From NCBI RefSeq assembly GCF_020889625.1, contig NZ_CP086380.1:1445001-1509000 (forward strand): DNA of 64,000 bases, in the 5' to 3' direction. The notes under the pieces are model-generated. The model did not search any database. It was given only the letters and a program-made list of their open reading frames with translations, and had not been told where the DNA came from. Position numbers and translations under genes: made by a program. How positions within the stretch are numbered: position 1 is the stretch's first letter; every line of letters begins with the position of its first letter. This document shows positions 1 to 8,439 of this stretch, one piece after another. The DNA comes from Deinococcus radiophilus (GTDB lineage Bacteria; Deinococcota; Deinococci; Deinococcales; Deinococcaceae).

Positions 1-237
1 CAGGGCACGCTGCACCATCTCCTGATTGGGGAAATGCTCCAGGGCGCGGCGGGTACTGCCGTCGAGGTCGCCGTCTTGCAAGCGGCGGGTCATCAGGCTG
101 TCGATGCCGGTACCGGAGACGATCCCCAGCTGGCCGACTTGAGACACCGCCTTGGCCAGCCGCCAGTCAGAAATGGCCACACCCATGCCTCCCTGGATGA
201 TCTGCGGTAGGGTATCGGGCATTACAGGCTTGGTCAT
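1..237 (-). CDS. Nitronate monooxygenase-like protein (5' part only)
   Basis: This is the first 79 residues of a gene that runs off the left edge. The start [20 protein letters not shown] and the following [20 protein letters not shown] match the N-terminus of FMN-dependent nitronate monooxygenase / 2-nitropropane dioxygenase TIM-barrel proteins, where an (I/V)QGGMG(V/I) strand-turn begins the barrel and a GxxGxVSG segment follows. The ATG is preceded by AGGAGCACC, a good ribosome binding site. The family oxidises alkyl nitronates or acts in fatty-acid-related steps (PfaD branch), and the visible part cannot separate these. The catalytic region is outside the window. Confidence 0.75.
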   Translation of the reverse strand, partial: MTKPVMPDTLPQIIQGGMGVAISDWRLAKAVSQVGQLGIVSGTGIDSLMTRRLQDGDLDGSTRRALEHFPNQEMVQRAL

Positions 238-571
238 GGTGCTCCTTTGGACATGTGGTGAACATGTAGATGAATTGGTGGGCCAAGGGTCTTGGCGAGT
301 GATGCTGAGATGCAAAAAGTCGTGCAGCCGAGGGGCAGGCCAAAAGTCTGAAGGCGGAAAAAATGAGAATGCGCCAGGGTTCTCAAGTTGGGGCAACCCG
401 CCGCAGGGCAGCAGCGTAAGACGGCGCGGGTCAAGCTCTGATTAGACGTGCCCCAGGGTACTTCTTACTGTAATGCCTCGGCACGGAAAAGACCCTGCAT
501 TGGTACAGGGTCCAGGGCCGGGGTCACGCCCAACGCGCTTTGGCTGCTGCGTGCTTTAGATCATCTGCGCT
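238..571. other. Intergenic region between pstB and the nitronate monooxygenase-like gene
   Basis: The 334 bases hold the pstB terminator hairpin at 486-513 and the leader of the downstream minus-strand gene. Two ACATGT hexamers (251-256 and 262-267) separated by five bases lie just upstream of its ribosome binding site and could be an operator. No convincing gene is seen; short frames here lack a ribosome binding site and recognisable sequence. Confidence 0.5.
486..513 (-). terminator. Rho-independent terminator after pstB
   Basis: Seven-base arms GACCCTG (491-497) and CAGGGTC (506-512) flank an eight-base loop. On the minus strand the hairpin is followed by a short T run (TTTTCC). It lies about 60 bases after the pstB stop codon, so it plausibly ends the pstCAB transcript. 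Confidence 0.7.
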
Positions 572-1333
572 TTAGCCGAAACGGCCCGACACGTAGTCTT
601 CGGTACGCTTGTCCTGCGGATTCTGGAAAATCTGCTCGGTGGGACCGTGCTCGATCATGTCGCCGTTCAGGAACACCGAGCAGGTATCGCTGATACGGGC
701 GGCCTGCTGCATGTTGTGGGTCACGATCAGGATGGTGGTGACTTTTTTCAGCTCGCTCATCAGCTCTTCGATCTTGGCGGTGCTGGCCGGGTCCAGTGCG
801 GAGGTCGGCTCGTCCATCAGCAGGATGTCGGGTTCGACCGCCAGGGCGCGGGCAATACACAGACGCTGCTGCTGCCCACCTGACAGACCCATACCGGGCA
901 TGTCCAGGCGGTCCTTGACCTCTTCCCATAGGGCTGCGCCGCGCAGCGAGCGCTCGGCCACTTCCATCAGGTGGCGCTTGTCCTTGATTCCGGCCAGCTT
1001 GAGGCCCGCCACGGTGTTATCAAAGACGCTCATGGTGGGGAACGGGTTGGGCTTTTGGAACACCATCCCGATGCGGCGGCGCATGGCCACCGGGTCCACC
1101 TTGGCGCCGTAAATCTCCTGGCCGTCCAGCTGAATGCTGCCTTCTACACGGGCGCCGGGGGTCAGATCGTGCATCCGGTTCAGGGCGCGCAGGAAGGTGG
1201 TCTTACCGCAGCCCGAAGGGCCGATCAGGGCATTGACCGTGCCACGCTCGGCGTTCAGGCTGACTTTTTTGATGGCCTGAAAGTCACCGTAAAAAATGTC
1301 TACGTCTTTGGCGATCAGAATAGGGTTGGTCAT
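572..1333 (-). CDS. pstB: Phosphate ABC transporter ATP-binding protein PstB
   Basis: PstB is the ATPase of the high-affinity phosphate importer PstSCAB and acts at the inner face of the membrane. The 253-residue protein has the Walker A motif GPSGCGKTT (about residues 38-46), the Q-loop, the signature LSGGQQQR (about 150) and Walker [13 protein letters not shown] followed by the switch histidine (VTHNMQQA). Length is normal for the family. It is the last gene of pstCAB, with 54 bases between pstA and this start, and no phoU follows. The start ATG has a purine-rich site (CCAAGGAGTC) upstream. Confidence 0.97.
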   Translation of the reverse strand: MTNPILIAKDVDIFYGDFQAIKKVSLNAERGTVNALIGPSGCGKTTFLRALNRMHDLTPGARVEGSIQLDGQEIYGAKVDPVAMRRRIGMVFQKPNPFPTMSVFDNTVAGLKLAGIKDKRHLMEVAERSLRGAALWEEVKDRLDMPGMGLSGGQQQRLCIARALAVEPDILLMDEPTSALDPASTAKIEELMSELKKVTTILIVTHNMQQAARISDTCSVFLNGDMIEHGPTEQIFQNPQDKRTEDYVSGRFG

Positions 1334-1387
1334 ATGTAGACTCCTTGGGAGAGATGGAAATGAGGGTGCAGCGTAGGTTGGGGGCGC

Positions 1388-2275
1388 TTATGTGCGCTTG
1401 TATTTTCGGGGGCCGCTGAAGTAACGGGCCAGCAGACTGGTGACCAGAATCAGCAGGATCAGCACCAGTGAGGCGGCCTGCGCCAGTTGACGGTCCGTTT
1501 CGTAGGCGCTGGTCGCCAGCTTGAAAATCTCGACCGGCAGGGCGCTCATGGGTTCCGAGAGGTCGGTGGTCACAATGTTGTTGCCAAAGGCGGTGAACAG
1601 CAGCGGCGCCGCTTCGCCAGCCACACGGGCCAGTGCCAGCATGATGCCGGTCACGATCCCGCTGGCGGCGGCAGGCAGCACGATTTGCAAGATCACTTTC
1701 CAGCGCGGCAGCCCGAGGCCCAGACCGGCTTCACGCACGGTGCGCGGCACCAGCTTGAGGGTTTCTTCGGTGGTGCGGACCACGATGGGAATCATCAAAA
1801 AGCCCAGCGCCAGCGCCCCGGCAAAGCCCGAAAATCCGAACTTGAGTACCAGCAAGCCGTACACCACCAGACCCATCACGATGGCCGGGATACCAGCCAG
1901 TACGTCACTCAGCATCCGGACGGTCGGCATCAGTGGATGCTTGGGGTACTCCGAGAGGAAGATGCCCCCAGCTACTCCGACCAGGATGCCCACCACGCTG
2001 GCCATCGCCAGCATGGTCAGGCTGCCGACGATGGCGTTCAGCAGGCCGCCGCCCGTCTCACCCAGCGGAGCAGGCGTGCGGGTAAAAAATTCGGGAGACA
2101 GGGCCTGAAACCCGGTGGTGATCAGGTAGTAGAAGATCATCAGCAGCGGCAGCACCACGATAAACGTGCCCAGCGAGATCAGGCCACCCATAATCATGTT
2201 GGTCACTTTGCGCCCGGAGCTGATTTCGGGCACGCCACGGCGCAGGGTGTCGGTGCGGGAGTGAACGGCGCTCAT
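1388..2275 (-). CDS. pstA: Phosphate ABC transporter permease PstA
   Basis: PstA is one of the two membrane subunits of the phosphate importer and pairs with PstC. The 295-residue protein has about six hydrophobic segments, with a cytoplasmic N-terminus of about 30 residues. The ABC-permease coupling loop is visible around residues 195-215 ([18 protein letters not shown]), with the EA...G pattern that contacts PstB. Its start codon overlaps the pstC stop by 4 bases (ATGA), which indicates translational coupling. Confidence 0.96.
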   Translation of the reverse strand: MSAVHSRTDTLRRGVPEISSGRKVTNMIMGGLISLGTFIVVLPLLMIFYYLITTGFQALSPEFFTRTPAPLGETGGGLLNAIVGSLTMLAMASVVGILVGVAGGIFLSEYPKHPLMPTVRMLSDVLAGIPAIVMGLVVYGLLVLKFGFSGFAGALALGFLMIPIVVRTTEETLKLVPRTVREAGLGLGLPRWKVILQIVLPAAASGIVTGIMLALARVAGEAAPLLFTAFGNNIVTTDLSEPMSALPVEIFKLATSAYETDRQLAQAASLVLILLILVTSLLARYFSGPRKYKRT

Positions 2276-3276
2276 TTGATGCCCTCCGGAGTAAGTTTCT
2301 TGATGACCATCCGGGCCAGTACGTTTACCAGTACCGACACGAAGAACAGGGTCAGGCCCAGCGCCAGCACACTGGAGCGGTGCAGTTCTTGCTGGGCATC
2401 ACCGAACTGGTTGGCGATGACCGACGCCATGGTGGAGAAGTTCTGCCAGATGGAGGTCAGCGGCGCCTGCGAGTCCCCGATCACCATCGCTACGGCGAGC
2501 GTCTCACCCAGGGCGCGGCCCAGCGCCAGCAGGATGCCCCCCATGATCCCGGCGCGGGCATAGGGCAGCACGGCTTTTTGCAGCACTTCCCACTTGGTCG
2601 CGCCCAGGGCGTACATGGCCTCGCGCTGGTCACGCGGCACCAGCCCGATCACGTCGCGGGCCACCGACGCGGTATAGGGCAAAATCATCACGGTCAGAAT
2701 CAGGGTCGCCAGCGCCAGGCCGCGTCCGTCGGCGGCGGCGGGCGTGAAAAAGCACTGGAAGGATGTGGTGCCCTGCTTCCACAACTCCTGACAGGCGGTA
2801 ACCTGCTCCAGCTTGCTGGGCTCCATGTAGTAGGTCAGCTGCCACGCCGCCAGCACCGGCGCAATCACTGTCAGCGCCCATAGGCCGTACACCACGCTGG
2901 GTACGGCGGCCAGCAGCTCGATCAGGTAGCTCACTGGCCCCTTGAGCCAGTTGGGCGCGTACTCGGAGACATACAGCGCACTGGCAATCGCCAGCGGCAC
3001 GCTGATGGCCAGCGCGATCAGGCTGGTGACCAGCGTGCCGATGATCATGCTCAGGGCTCCGTAAACATTGTTGACCGGGTCCCAGGTGCGGTTCAAATAA
3101 AAGTCCAGCCCAAAGGTGCTCAGTGACGGCCAGGACACCCGGCCCAGCTGATACAAGCTGAGAATGAAGATCAGCGCAATGATCAGCGACAGACCGATGA
3201 TGATGTTGCGAAACACCGAATCGCTGCGGTGACTCATTCCACGCCCCGGCTGCGGGGGTTTGGCGGCTTGACTCAT
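2272..3276 (-). CDS. pstC: Phosphate ABC transporter permease PstC
   Basis: PstC is the second permease subunit of the phosphate importer. The 334-residue protein starts with a short polar segment, then a membrane helix (about residues 25-47), and further helices through the BPD-type transmembrane domain. The coupling loop [20 protein letters not shown] follows the EAA pattern. An insertion of about 35 residues with two cysteines ([10 protein letters not shown]...FQCFF) lies between the third and fourth helices, likely a periplasmic loop. The gene is first of pstCAB. About 1.1 kb separates it from pstS, so it probably has its own promoter. Confidence 0.96.
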   Translation of the reverse strand: MSQAAKPPQPGRGMSHRSDSVFRNIIIGLSLIIALIFILSLYQLGRVSWPSLSTFGLDFYLNRTWDPVNNVYGALSMIIGTLVTSLIALAISVPLAIASALYVSEYAPNWLKGPVSYLIELLAAVPSVVYGLWALTVIAPVLAAWQLTYYMEPSKLEQVTACQELWKQGTTSFQCFFTPAAADGRGLALATLILTVMILPYTASVARDVIGLVPRDQREAMYALGATKWEVLQKAVLPYARAGIMGGILLALGRALGETLAVAMVIGDSQAPLTSIWQNFSTMASVIANQFGDAQQELHRSSVLALGLTLFFVSVLVNVLARMVIKKLTPEGIK

Positions 3277-3358
3277 GACTCACTTCCTTGGTCGGCGGTG
3301 GAGTTAGACGGGGGATGGTAGAGGGTGGACTGCATCCCTCCCAGTTGATAGGCAAAGT

Positions 3359-3421
3359 GTCAGCTAAAGGTCAGCCCAGTGGCGGTTTGGCCGCTCTGCA
3401 GGGCGTCGGACATGGGTCAGC
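3359..3421 (-). promoter_or_regulatory. Possible Pho-box-like repeats upstream of pstC
   Basis: GTCAGC occurs at 3359-3364 and 3370-3375 with an 11-base period, and again at 3416-3421, where a GTC at 3405 also lies 11 bases away. The same core with the same period occurs as three repeats upstream of pstS. This fits a PhoB/PhoP-type direct-repeat operator about 80-145 bases before the pstC start. The match here is weaker than at pstS. Confidence 0.4.
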
Positions 3422-3679
3422 CGACAAGTTTTAGGCAGATCAACTCGTACTTCCGACTTATTTTTATGAGTCCAGATTAAATCTGAAATGAATAGAGTGG
3501 GCCATCAGTCATCCTTCACTGCGCCTTAACTTACAGATAAATTTTCCTTCTGGGTCACGGTTTTTTGTAAGTCCAGATCTCTTTTGACCTATCTTGTAAG
3601 GGTTTAAATATTCCTTGGAACAGCTCTAGAAAAACAGCTTGGAGCTTCAAGACATCTGCGGGACCAGCGGGAGTGCCAC

Positions 3680-4239
3680 TTGGGCTTCTGGTCATATGGG
3701 CCTTTACAACGCCAACATGGCCCGACTCCTACCGCTCAGGGCTGGCCGAGAATGCCGCCCACGCTTTTTCTCGGAGAAACGACCCTCCTGAGCCTGTCGC
3801 AGCGGCTGGTCGGCTGCGGCACCACTGCTCCCATACCTCTAGCGATACCCCTCCACCTCCTCAGGGTGGGAAAAAGTGAGACCTGGGTCATTCCGACAGA
3901 AGATGCGCCGGACCAAAACGCCTACGTGATCAACATTCACGGCGACCACCGCACTTTGTTGACCCGGTGCTTCCGGTGCAGGGCCATATTCAACTTCTTG
4001 ACTCGGCTCTGCACCCGCGAACCACCCGTGCTGACGGCCCCTATCGTGTTCCGCTTTGCATGGCCAGCTACAGCGAAGTGCGGCCTGGCGAACGCGGGAG
4101 CGCCCTATCCACTCCGTACAAGTTCAAGTACGCAGGCTCCTGGCAAACTCAGATTGGTACGCGGATACAGGAACTTTTTTACCAGCCCCCGGACAACGTG
4201 GCACTGGCTCAGCACAGCCTGCTGCTCCCATGCCGCTGA
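3680..4239 (+). pseudogene. Possible decayed gene, unidentified
   Basis: Two overlapping plus-strand frames look protein-like. The first ends with PDQNAYVINIHGDHRT near 3954. The second, shifted by one base, continues as FVDPVLPVQGHIQLLDSALH and then PYKFKYAGSWQTQIGTRIQE, ending at 4239. Joined near 3954 they would make one protein, which suggests a frameshifted remnant. No start codon with a ribosome binding site is obvious and I do not recognise a family. It could also be chance open sequence in GC-rich DNA. Confidence 0.25.
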
Positions 4240-4282
4240 ATCCAAATTGGAGCACGGCAATGCCCTAAACCTCGCCCCAGCC

Positions 4283-4320
4283 AAAGAGAGCCCCCACCAC
4301 TTTCCGGTCGGGGCTCTCTT
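4283..4320 (-). terminator. Terminator after pstS
   Basis: Arms AAAGAGAGCCCC (4283-4294) and GGGCTCTCTT (4311-4320) pair around a 16-base loop, 28 bases downstream of the pstS stop on the minus strand. This separates pstS transcription from pstCAB. Confidence 0.75.
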
Positions 4321-4347
4321 GTTGGAGAGAATCAATAGAGAGGGGGA

Positions 4348-5376
4348 TTACAGGGCTTGGCCGCCGTAGGTCATGCTTTTGATGACTTTCTCGACTTTGG
4401 GCATCACGCCAGCGGGCAGCTTGGCGTAGTCCAGGCCTTCGTTGTACTTCTGGCCGTCGTGGGTCATCCACCACAGCAGGCTCTTGAGGGCTTTGCCCTG
4501 GGCCTGGGTGCGGTTCCCGTACTTCTGCTCTTTGTAGAAGATGACGTAGGTGAAGCTGGAGATGGGCCAGGCCTGGGCGTTGGCGGAGTTCACGATGCTG
4601 ACACGGGTGTCGCCCGGCATCACCACACCAGCAGCGGCAGCCGAAGCGGGGCCGTTGTCGGCAGTGATCCAGTTACCGGCTTTGTTTTTCAGCTGAGCGA
4701 AGGCCAGTTTGTTCTGCTTGGCGTAGGCCAGTTCCACGTAGCCCAGTGCACCGGGGGTGTTCTTCACGGCTCCGGCCACGCCGTCGTTGCCCTTGGCCGC
4801 GCTGCCCCAGGGCCACTTGACCGAGTTGCCACGGCCCACGCGGCTGGCGAAGGTGGAGTTGACGCCGCTCAGGTAATCCGTGAACACGTAGGTGGTGCCG
4901 GAGGAATCCGAGCGGCGCACCACGGTGATGGGCAAACCAGGCAGGGTCACGCCGGGGTTCAGTTCCTTGATGCGGGCATGGTTCCAGGTCTTGATGTTGC
5001 CCAGGTAGATCGAAGCCAAGACGTCACCGGTCAGCTTGAGGTTGCTCACACCGGGAACGTTGAAAGCAGGAACGACAGCGCCGATGGCGGTGGGCACGTG
5101 CAGCAGCGGCGCAGGTGCGGGAGCCATCATGGCGTTGGTCATGAAGTTGTCGCTGGCCCCAAAGTCAACGGTGCGGTTGATGATCTGCTTTTGGCCTGCG
5201 CCGGAACCCACCGACTGGTAGTTCACACTGACGCCAGACTGCTTCTTATACTCAGCGAACATCTTGGAGTACAGCGGGTAAGGGAAAGATGCACCAGCGC
5301 CAGTGATGGTCTGTGCAGAAGCGGAAGCGCTGGCGGCGGCCAGCAGGGTCAAACCCACGGTCAGCAGTTTGTTCAT
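4348..5376 (-). CDS. pstS: Phosphate-binding protein PstS
   Basis: PstS is the extracytoplasmic phosphate receptor that feeds the PstCA channel. From the ATG at 5376 the protein has 342 residues and begins [22 protein letters not shown], a signal peptide of about 20 residues. The mature part opens with [21 protein letters not shown], the standard PstS N-terminus whose GASFP turn binds phosphate, and later has the SDSSGTTY phosphate-contact loop (about residue 150). An upstream in-frame ATG at 5409 would spoil the signal peptide and would run into the repeats at 5407-5439, so I prefer 5376. A terminator follows. Confidence 0.95.
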   Translation of the reverse strand: MNKLLTVGLTLLAAASASASAQTITGAGASFPYPLYSKMFAEYKKQSGVSVNYQSVGSGAGQKQIINRTVDFGASDNFMTNAMMAPAPAPLLHVPTAIGAVVPAFNVPGVSNLKLTGDVLASIYLGNIKTWNHARIKELNPGVTLPGLPITVVRRSDSSGTTYVFTDYLSGVNSTFASRVGRGNSVKWPWGSAAKGNDGVAGAVKNTPGALGYVELAYAKQNKLAFAQLKNKAGNWITADNGPASAAAAGVVMPGDTRVSIVNSANAQAWPISSFTYVIFYKEQKYGNRTQAQGKALKSLLWWMTHDGQKYNEGLDYAKLPAGVMPKVEKVIKSMTYGGQAL

Positions 5377-5406
5377 GAACCTAGCCTGAAGGCCAGTCGT
5401 CAGCTT

Positions 5407-5439
5407 CATGTCAAGCTCACGTCATGCTCATGTCAGCCT
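5407..5439 (-). promoter_or_regulatory. Three 11-bp direct repeats upstream of pstS (Pho-box-like)
   Basis: Plus-strand units CATGTCAAGCT (5407-5417), CACGTCATGCT (5418-5428) and CATGTCAGCCT (5429-5439) are contiguous with an exact 11-base period and share CAYGTCA. Pho boxes bound by PhoB/PhoP-type response regulators are direct repeats of a TGTCA-like half-site with 11-base period, so this is a likely phosphate-starvation operator. It ends 31 bases before the preferred pstS start. Confidence 0.7.
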
Positions 5440-5512
5440 TTGGGTCGGTCTTTCATCCAGGCCATTGTCGGCTCACGGTGTGGGCTCTGGCCCCTGCTTT
5501 AGACTGCCTGCC

Positions 5513-6316
5513 ATGACCGCCAATCCCAACACCACGTCCTCCGAGACCCGGAGCCGCCCAGGGCCCCCCCGCGCCGAACTGATTCAGTGGCTCAACGACT
5601 ACCTCGACACCGACGCCTTTGACGATGTGAGTCTCAATGGCCTGCAAATTGAGGGCCGTGACACCGTGACCCGCGTGGCTGCCAGCGTGGACACCAGCCT
5701 GCGCTCGCTGCAAGCTGCCGCCGACGCCGGAGCTGACCTGCTGCTGGTGCATCACGGCCTGTTCTGGGGCAAGCCGCTGCCGCTGAGCGGGCCGCACGGC
5801 CAGCGTGTGCGCTTGGCGATGGAGGCGGGGCTGAACCTATACGCCTCGCACCTGCCGCTTGATCACCACCGCGAAGTCGGCAACAACGCCATGATCGCCC
5901 GCGCCCTGGGCCTGGAAGACCTGGAGGACTTCGGAGAGTACGGCGGGCGCAAATACGGCTTGGCGGGCACCCTGCCGCGTGAGCTGGATTTGCAGGACTT
6001 CGCCGACCGGGTCCAGAAACTCACCGGCGAAATCTGCCTCGTGCACTCGGGCGCTCATCCCTTCGTGCACCGCATCGGGATCAATTCGGGCGAAGGTGCA
6101 GGCCTGATTCCCGAAGCGGCGCGGATGGGTCTGGACACCCTGCTGACCGGCGAACCGGAGCACAAATACTTCCATGACGCTTTCGAGTACGGCCTGAACG
6201 CTGTCTTTGCCGGCCACTACGAAACCGAAGTGTTCGGTGTGCGCGCCCTGGCGGCCAAGATCGAGGAAGAGTTCGGGTTGCCGTGGCAATTTATTCATCA
6301 GCCCACTGGACTGTGA
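5513..6316 (+). CDS. Nif3-like dinuclear metal centre protein
   Basis: This protein belongs to the Nif3/YbgI/YqfO family of hexameric proteins with a two-metal site whose cellular role is still unclear (GTP cyclohydrolase I type 2 is an annotation used for some members). The 267 residues include DDVSLNGLQIEG near the start, the metal ligands in LLVHHGLFWG (about 80) and HLPLDHH (about 122), and the C-terminal GHYETEVFGV with E in the ligand position. The ATG at 5513 lies 7 bases after a TAGACT -10 box, so the mRNA is probably leaderless. The stop codon overlaps the tmk start by one base. Confidence 0.92.
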   Translation: MTANPNTTSSETRSRPGPPRAELIQWLNDYLDTDAFDDVSLNGLQIEGRDTVTRVAASVDTSLRSLQAAADAGADLLLVHHGLFWGKPLPLSGPHGQRVRLAMEAGLNLYASHLPLDHHREVGNNAMIARALGLEDLEDFGEYGGRKYGLAGTLPRELDLQDFADRVQKLTGEICLVHSGAHPFVHRIGINSGEGAGLIPEAARMGLDTLLTGEPEHKYFHDAFEYGLNAVFAGHYETEVFGVRALAAKIEEEFGLPWQFIHQPTGL

Positions 6317-6954
6317 TGGCAGAGGGAGGGGACTACCACCTACCATTCATCACCTTCGAGGGGCCTGAAGGCGCAGGCAAAAGCACCCAGCTGGCAAGGC
6401 TGGTCGCGCGGCTGGCTGCACTGGATGTGCCGCACACCGTGACCAAGGAACCGGGTGGCACGTCTGCTGGGGACCGCATCCGGGCAGCCGTCCTAGACCC
6501 TGAGCTGCACATCGAACCGCTGGCGGAATTTCTGCTGTACTCGGCCAGCCGCGCTCAGCTGGTCCGTGAGGTGCTGCGCCCGGCACTGGCCCGTGGCGAG
6601 GCCGTGATTTGCGACCGCTACGCCGACTCCACACTGGCCTATCAGGGCTACGGACGCGGACTGCCAATGGACTTTCTGCAGACTGTGACGGCCGAAGCGA
6701 CTGGCGGTCTAACACCCAACCTGACGGTCCTGCTGGACCTAGACCCGGCACTGGGGCTGGAGCGAGTAGTGGTACGTGGCCAGAAAGATAGGCTGGAACA
6801 GGCCGACTTGGGCTTTCACGGACGGCTGCGTCAGGGTTTTCTCACGCTGGCCGCCGGGCAGCCGGAGCGCTGGCTGGTCCTGGACGCCACGCGCCCGGCG
6901 GATGAGCTGGAAGAGACAATCTGGGGACGAGTTGAGGGCCTGTTGGCCCAGTAA
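6316..6954 (+). CDS. tmk: Thymidylate kinase
   Basis: Tmk phosphorylates dTMP to dTDP in the cytoplasm. The 212-residue protein has the P-loop GPEGAGKST (residues 16-24), the DRY motif in CDRYADSTLAYQGYGRG (dTMP binding, about 97-113) and a lid region DRLEQADLGFHGRLRQGF. The size is typical. The ATG at 6316 shares its A with the stop codon of the Nif3-like gene (TGATGG), which points to coupling. A frame start 33 bases upstream (6283) would add 11 residues overlapping the previous gene and has no better ribosome binding site. Confidence 0.95.
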   Translation: MAEGGDYHLPFITFEGPEGAGKSTQLARLVARLAALDVPHTVTKEPGGTSAGDRIRAAVLDPELHIEPLAEFLLYSASRAQLVREVLRPALARGEAVICDRYADSTLAYQGYGRGLPMDFLQTVTAEATGGLTPNLTVLLDLDPALGLERVVVRGQKDRLEQADLGFHGRLRQGFLTLAAGQPERWLVLDATRPADELEETIWGRVEGLLAQ

Positions 6955-6960
6955 GCCCGG

Positions 6961-7845
6961 TTATTCCCCTCTGACCTTCACCTCAAACAGCAGCGGCCAG
7001 CGCTTGCCGGTGAGGTAAAAGTGGCCGCTGTCCGGGTTATAGGCGATGCCGTTCAGCACGTCGTCGGTGGTTAGGGGCCGCCCCTGTTTCTCGGCCTGCT
7101 GGCGGGCTTCTTCGGCCAACGCGGAGGCGTCCAGCCAGCCGGTGACCTTGCCACTCTCCGGATCGATTCTAGCGATGCGGTCCTGCATCCAGACATTGGC
7201 CCAGACGGACCCTTCGGCCCACTCCAGTTCGTTCAGCTGCGGCACGGGCTGGCCCGCATCACTCACGCCGACGGTGTCCGTCACACGGAAGGTGGCAGGA
7301 TCGCGCCAGAACAGGCTGGCACTGCCGTCGCTCATGATCAGCGACTTGCCGTCCTGGGTCAGGCCCCAGCCCTCACCCTGGTAGCGGTAGGTTTCCTGCA
7401 ATTTCAGCGCCTCGTCAAAGCGGTAGGCTTCGCCGGTTTGCCAAGTGATGTGGTACACCTGACCGTTCAACCAGGTGGACCCCTCACCGAAGGCTTCGGC
7501 ATTGGGGGTGGCTGTGTGCACCTCTACTTCGCCGGTTTCAGGCGTGACCCAGCGCACGCCCGATTCCCCGACCTGCCCTGTACTTTCCAGCAAGCGGCCA
7601 TCTACCCACTGCAGCCCCTGGGTAAAGGCCGCCGGGTCGTGTGGATGGCGCGCTACGATCTCGGCGCTCAGCGTAGCCGGGGTTGCGTCAGCAGTCGGCT
7701 CGGCGGATGCAGGCACTGGAGAAGTGTCTGCCTGGGCTGCAGGAGCCGAAGGCGTGGTTCCCACCCGCGCGGCAGGCGGCTGACAGGCCAGCAGCAACAG
7801 CGGCAGCATGGAAGTCCAGATCAGGCGGGACAGAAGGGGTGACAT
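6961..7845 (-). CDS. Glutaminyl-peptide cyclotransferase, exported lipoprotein
   Basis: The enzyme converts N-terminal glutamine of peptides to pyroglutamate. The 294 residues begin with a lipoprotein signal: a hydrophobic MLPLLLLACQPP segment with the lipobox LLAC at about residues 18-21. The rest is the beta-propeller of the plant/bacterial QC family, with FTQGLQW, FGEGSTWLNGQVYHITW, GEGWGLTQDGKSLIMSDGS and LNELEWAEGSVWANVW, all family landmarks. It is convergent with tmk, with only six bases between them, so the two genes end almost back to back. Confidence 0.9.
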   Translation of the reverse strand: MSPLLSRLIWTSMLPLLLLACQPPAARVGTTPSAPAAQADTSPVPASAEPTADATPATLSAEIVARHPHDPAAFTQGLQWVDGRLLESTGQVGESGVRWVTPETGEVEVHTATPNAEAFGEGSTWLNGQVYHITWQTGEAYRFDEALKLQETYRYQGEGWGLTQDGKSLIMSDGSASLFWRDPATFRVTDTVGVSDAGQPVPQLNELEWAEGSVWANVWMQDRIARIDPESGKVTGWLDASALAEEARQQAEKQGRPLTTDDVLNGIAYNPDSGHFYLTGKRWPLLFEVKVRGE

Positions 7846-7937
7846 GGCCCCAGTGTAGGGGGCAGATGGTGAGGGTGGATGGGTCTACGGCTACTGCCCA
7901 CCTATAGGAAAGGCCCTGAGCCGTGAACCGTCCTCCC

Positions 7938-8366
7938 CTACTCCAGTTCCAGCACTACCGGAGCGGCGCTCGGCACCTGAACGGTCGCCGTCTGCGGAGC
8001 GTAGCCGTCAGCGCTCACGCGCACACGGTACTTGCCAGGACCGGGCAGGGCGACCGTCCCCGGTGCCGCAGTGGTGGTCTGCTCAGGCGTCAGTGTGAGC
8101 AGCGGCGGCGCTTCCAGGGCCCGGACACGCACCGGCACACCACGGCCTGCGCCGCGCACCTCGTAGGTCAGCTGGCAGCATTGGGGCACAGTGGCCGGGG
8201 CATTCGGCACACTCAGCGCCCTGGAAAGCCACAGCGACCCACCCAGCAAGCCCAGCGAAACCAGTCCACTCAGCAGCCACGGCCACAGCGCGGGGTGCGG
8301 GGCAGGCGCCAGCACTGCCGGTGTCTCCCACTCCATCTCTACTCGTGGTACAGGCCGCCGGGTCAT
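7938..8366 (-). CDS. Membrane-anchored protein with PEGA-like C-terminal domain
   Basis: The 142-residue protein has a cytoplasmic N-terminus of about 25 residues, one membrane helix (PWLLSGLVSLGLLGGSLWLS, about 29-48) and an exported C-terminal part. The end reads PGPGKYRVRVSADGYAPQTA then VQVPSAAPVVLELE, resembling PEGA/carboxypeptidase-regulatory-like beta domains that decorate cell-surface proteins. No enzyme motif is seen. It is divergent from the ABC transporter gene at 8440, and the two share a short promoter region. Confidence 0.7.
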   Translation of the reverse strand: MTRRPVPRVEMEWETPAVLAPAPHPALWPWLLSGLVSLGLLGGSLWLSRALSVPNAPATVPQCCQLTYEVRGAGRGVPVRVRALEAPPLLTLTPEQTTTAAPGTVALPGPGKYRVRVSADGYAPQTATVQVPSAAPVVLELE

Positions 8367-8439
8367 TGCCTCTCACTATAAAGGCGGGGCCGCGTGGGGA
8401 GCGACAATTGGCCTGGGGGAGCACGCCTATGCTGAGGGC

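Larger units (their letters stand above)
3277..4347. other. Long pstS-pstC intergenic region
   Basis: The 1,071 bases hold three things. First, 3359-3421 has GTCAGC motifs, two of them spaced exactly 11 bases apart (3359 and 3370), similar to repeats upstream of pstS. Second, 3421-3660 is markedly AT-rich compared with the surroundings, with a 13-bp palindrome (3473-3485) and two TTGTAAG direct repeats (3565-3571, 3594-3600), and looks regulatory. Third, 3680-4239 may be a decayed gene (separate entry). The pstS terminator lies at 4283-4320. Confidence 0.6.

Noticed and set aside
3473..3485. 13-bp palindrome CAGATTAAATCTG upstream of pstC as a specific regulator site
   Set aside because: It does not match a motif I know and occurs only once in the region; kept only as part of the AT-rich control region.
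4357..5502. A 381-codon plus-strand frame opposite pstS
   Set aside because: Low-complexity Gly/Val/His sequence on the antisense of a clear PstS gene.
8191..8439. Longer N-terminus for the ABC ATPase
   Set aside because: The extension overlaps the divergent gene, is Ser/Pro/His-rich, and the -10 box TATGCT sits directly before the ATG at 8440.
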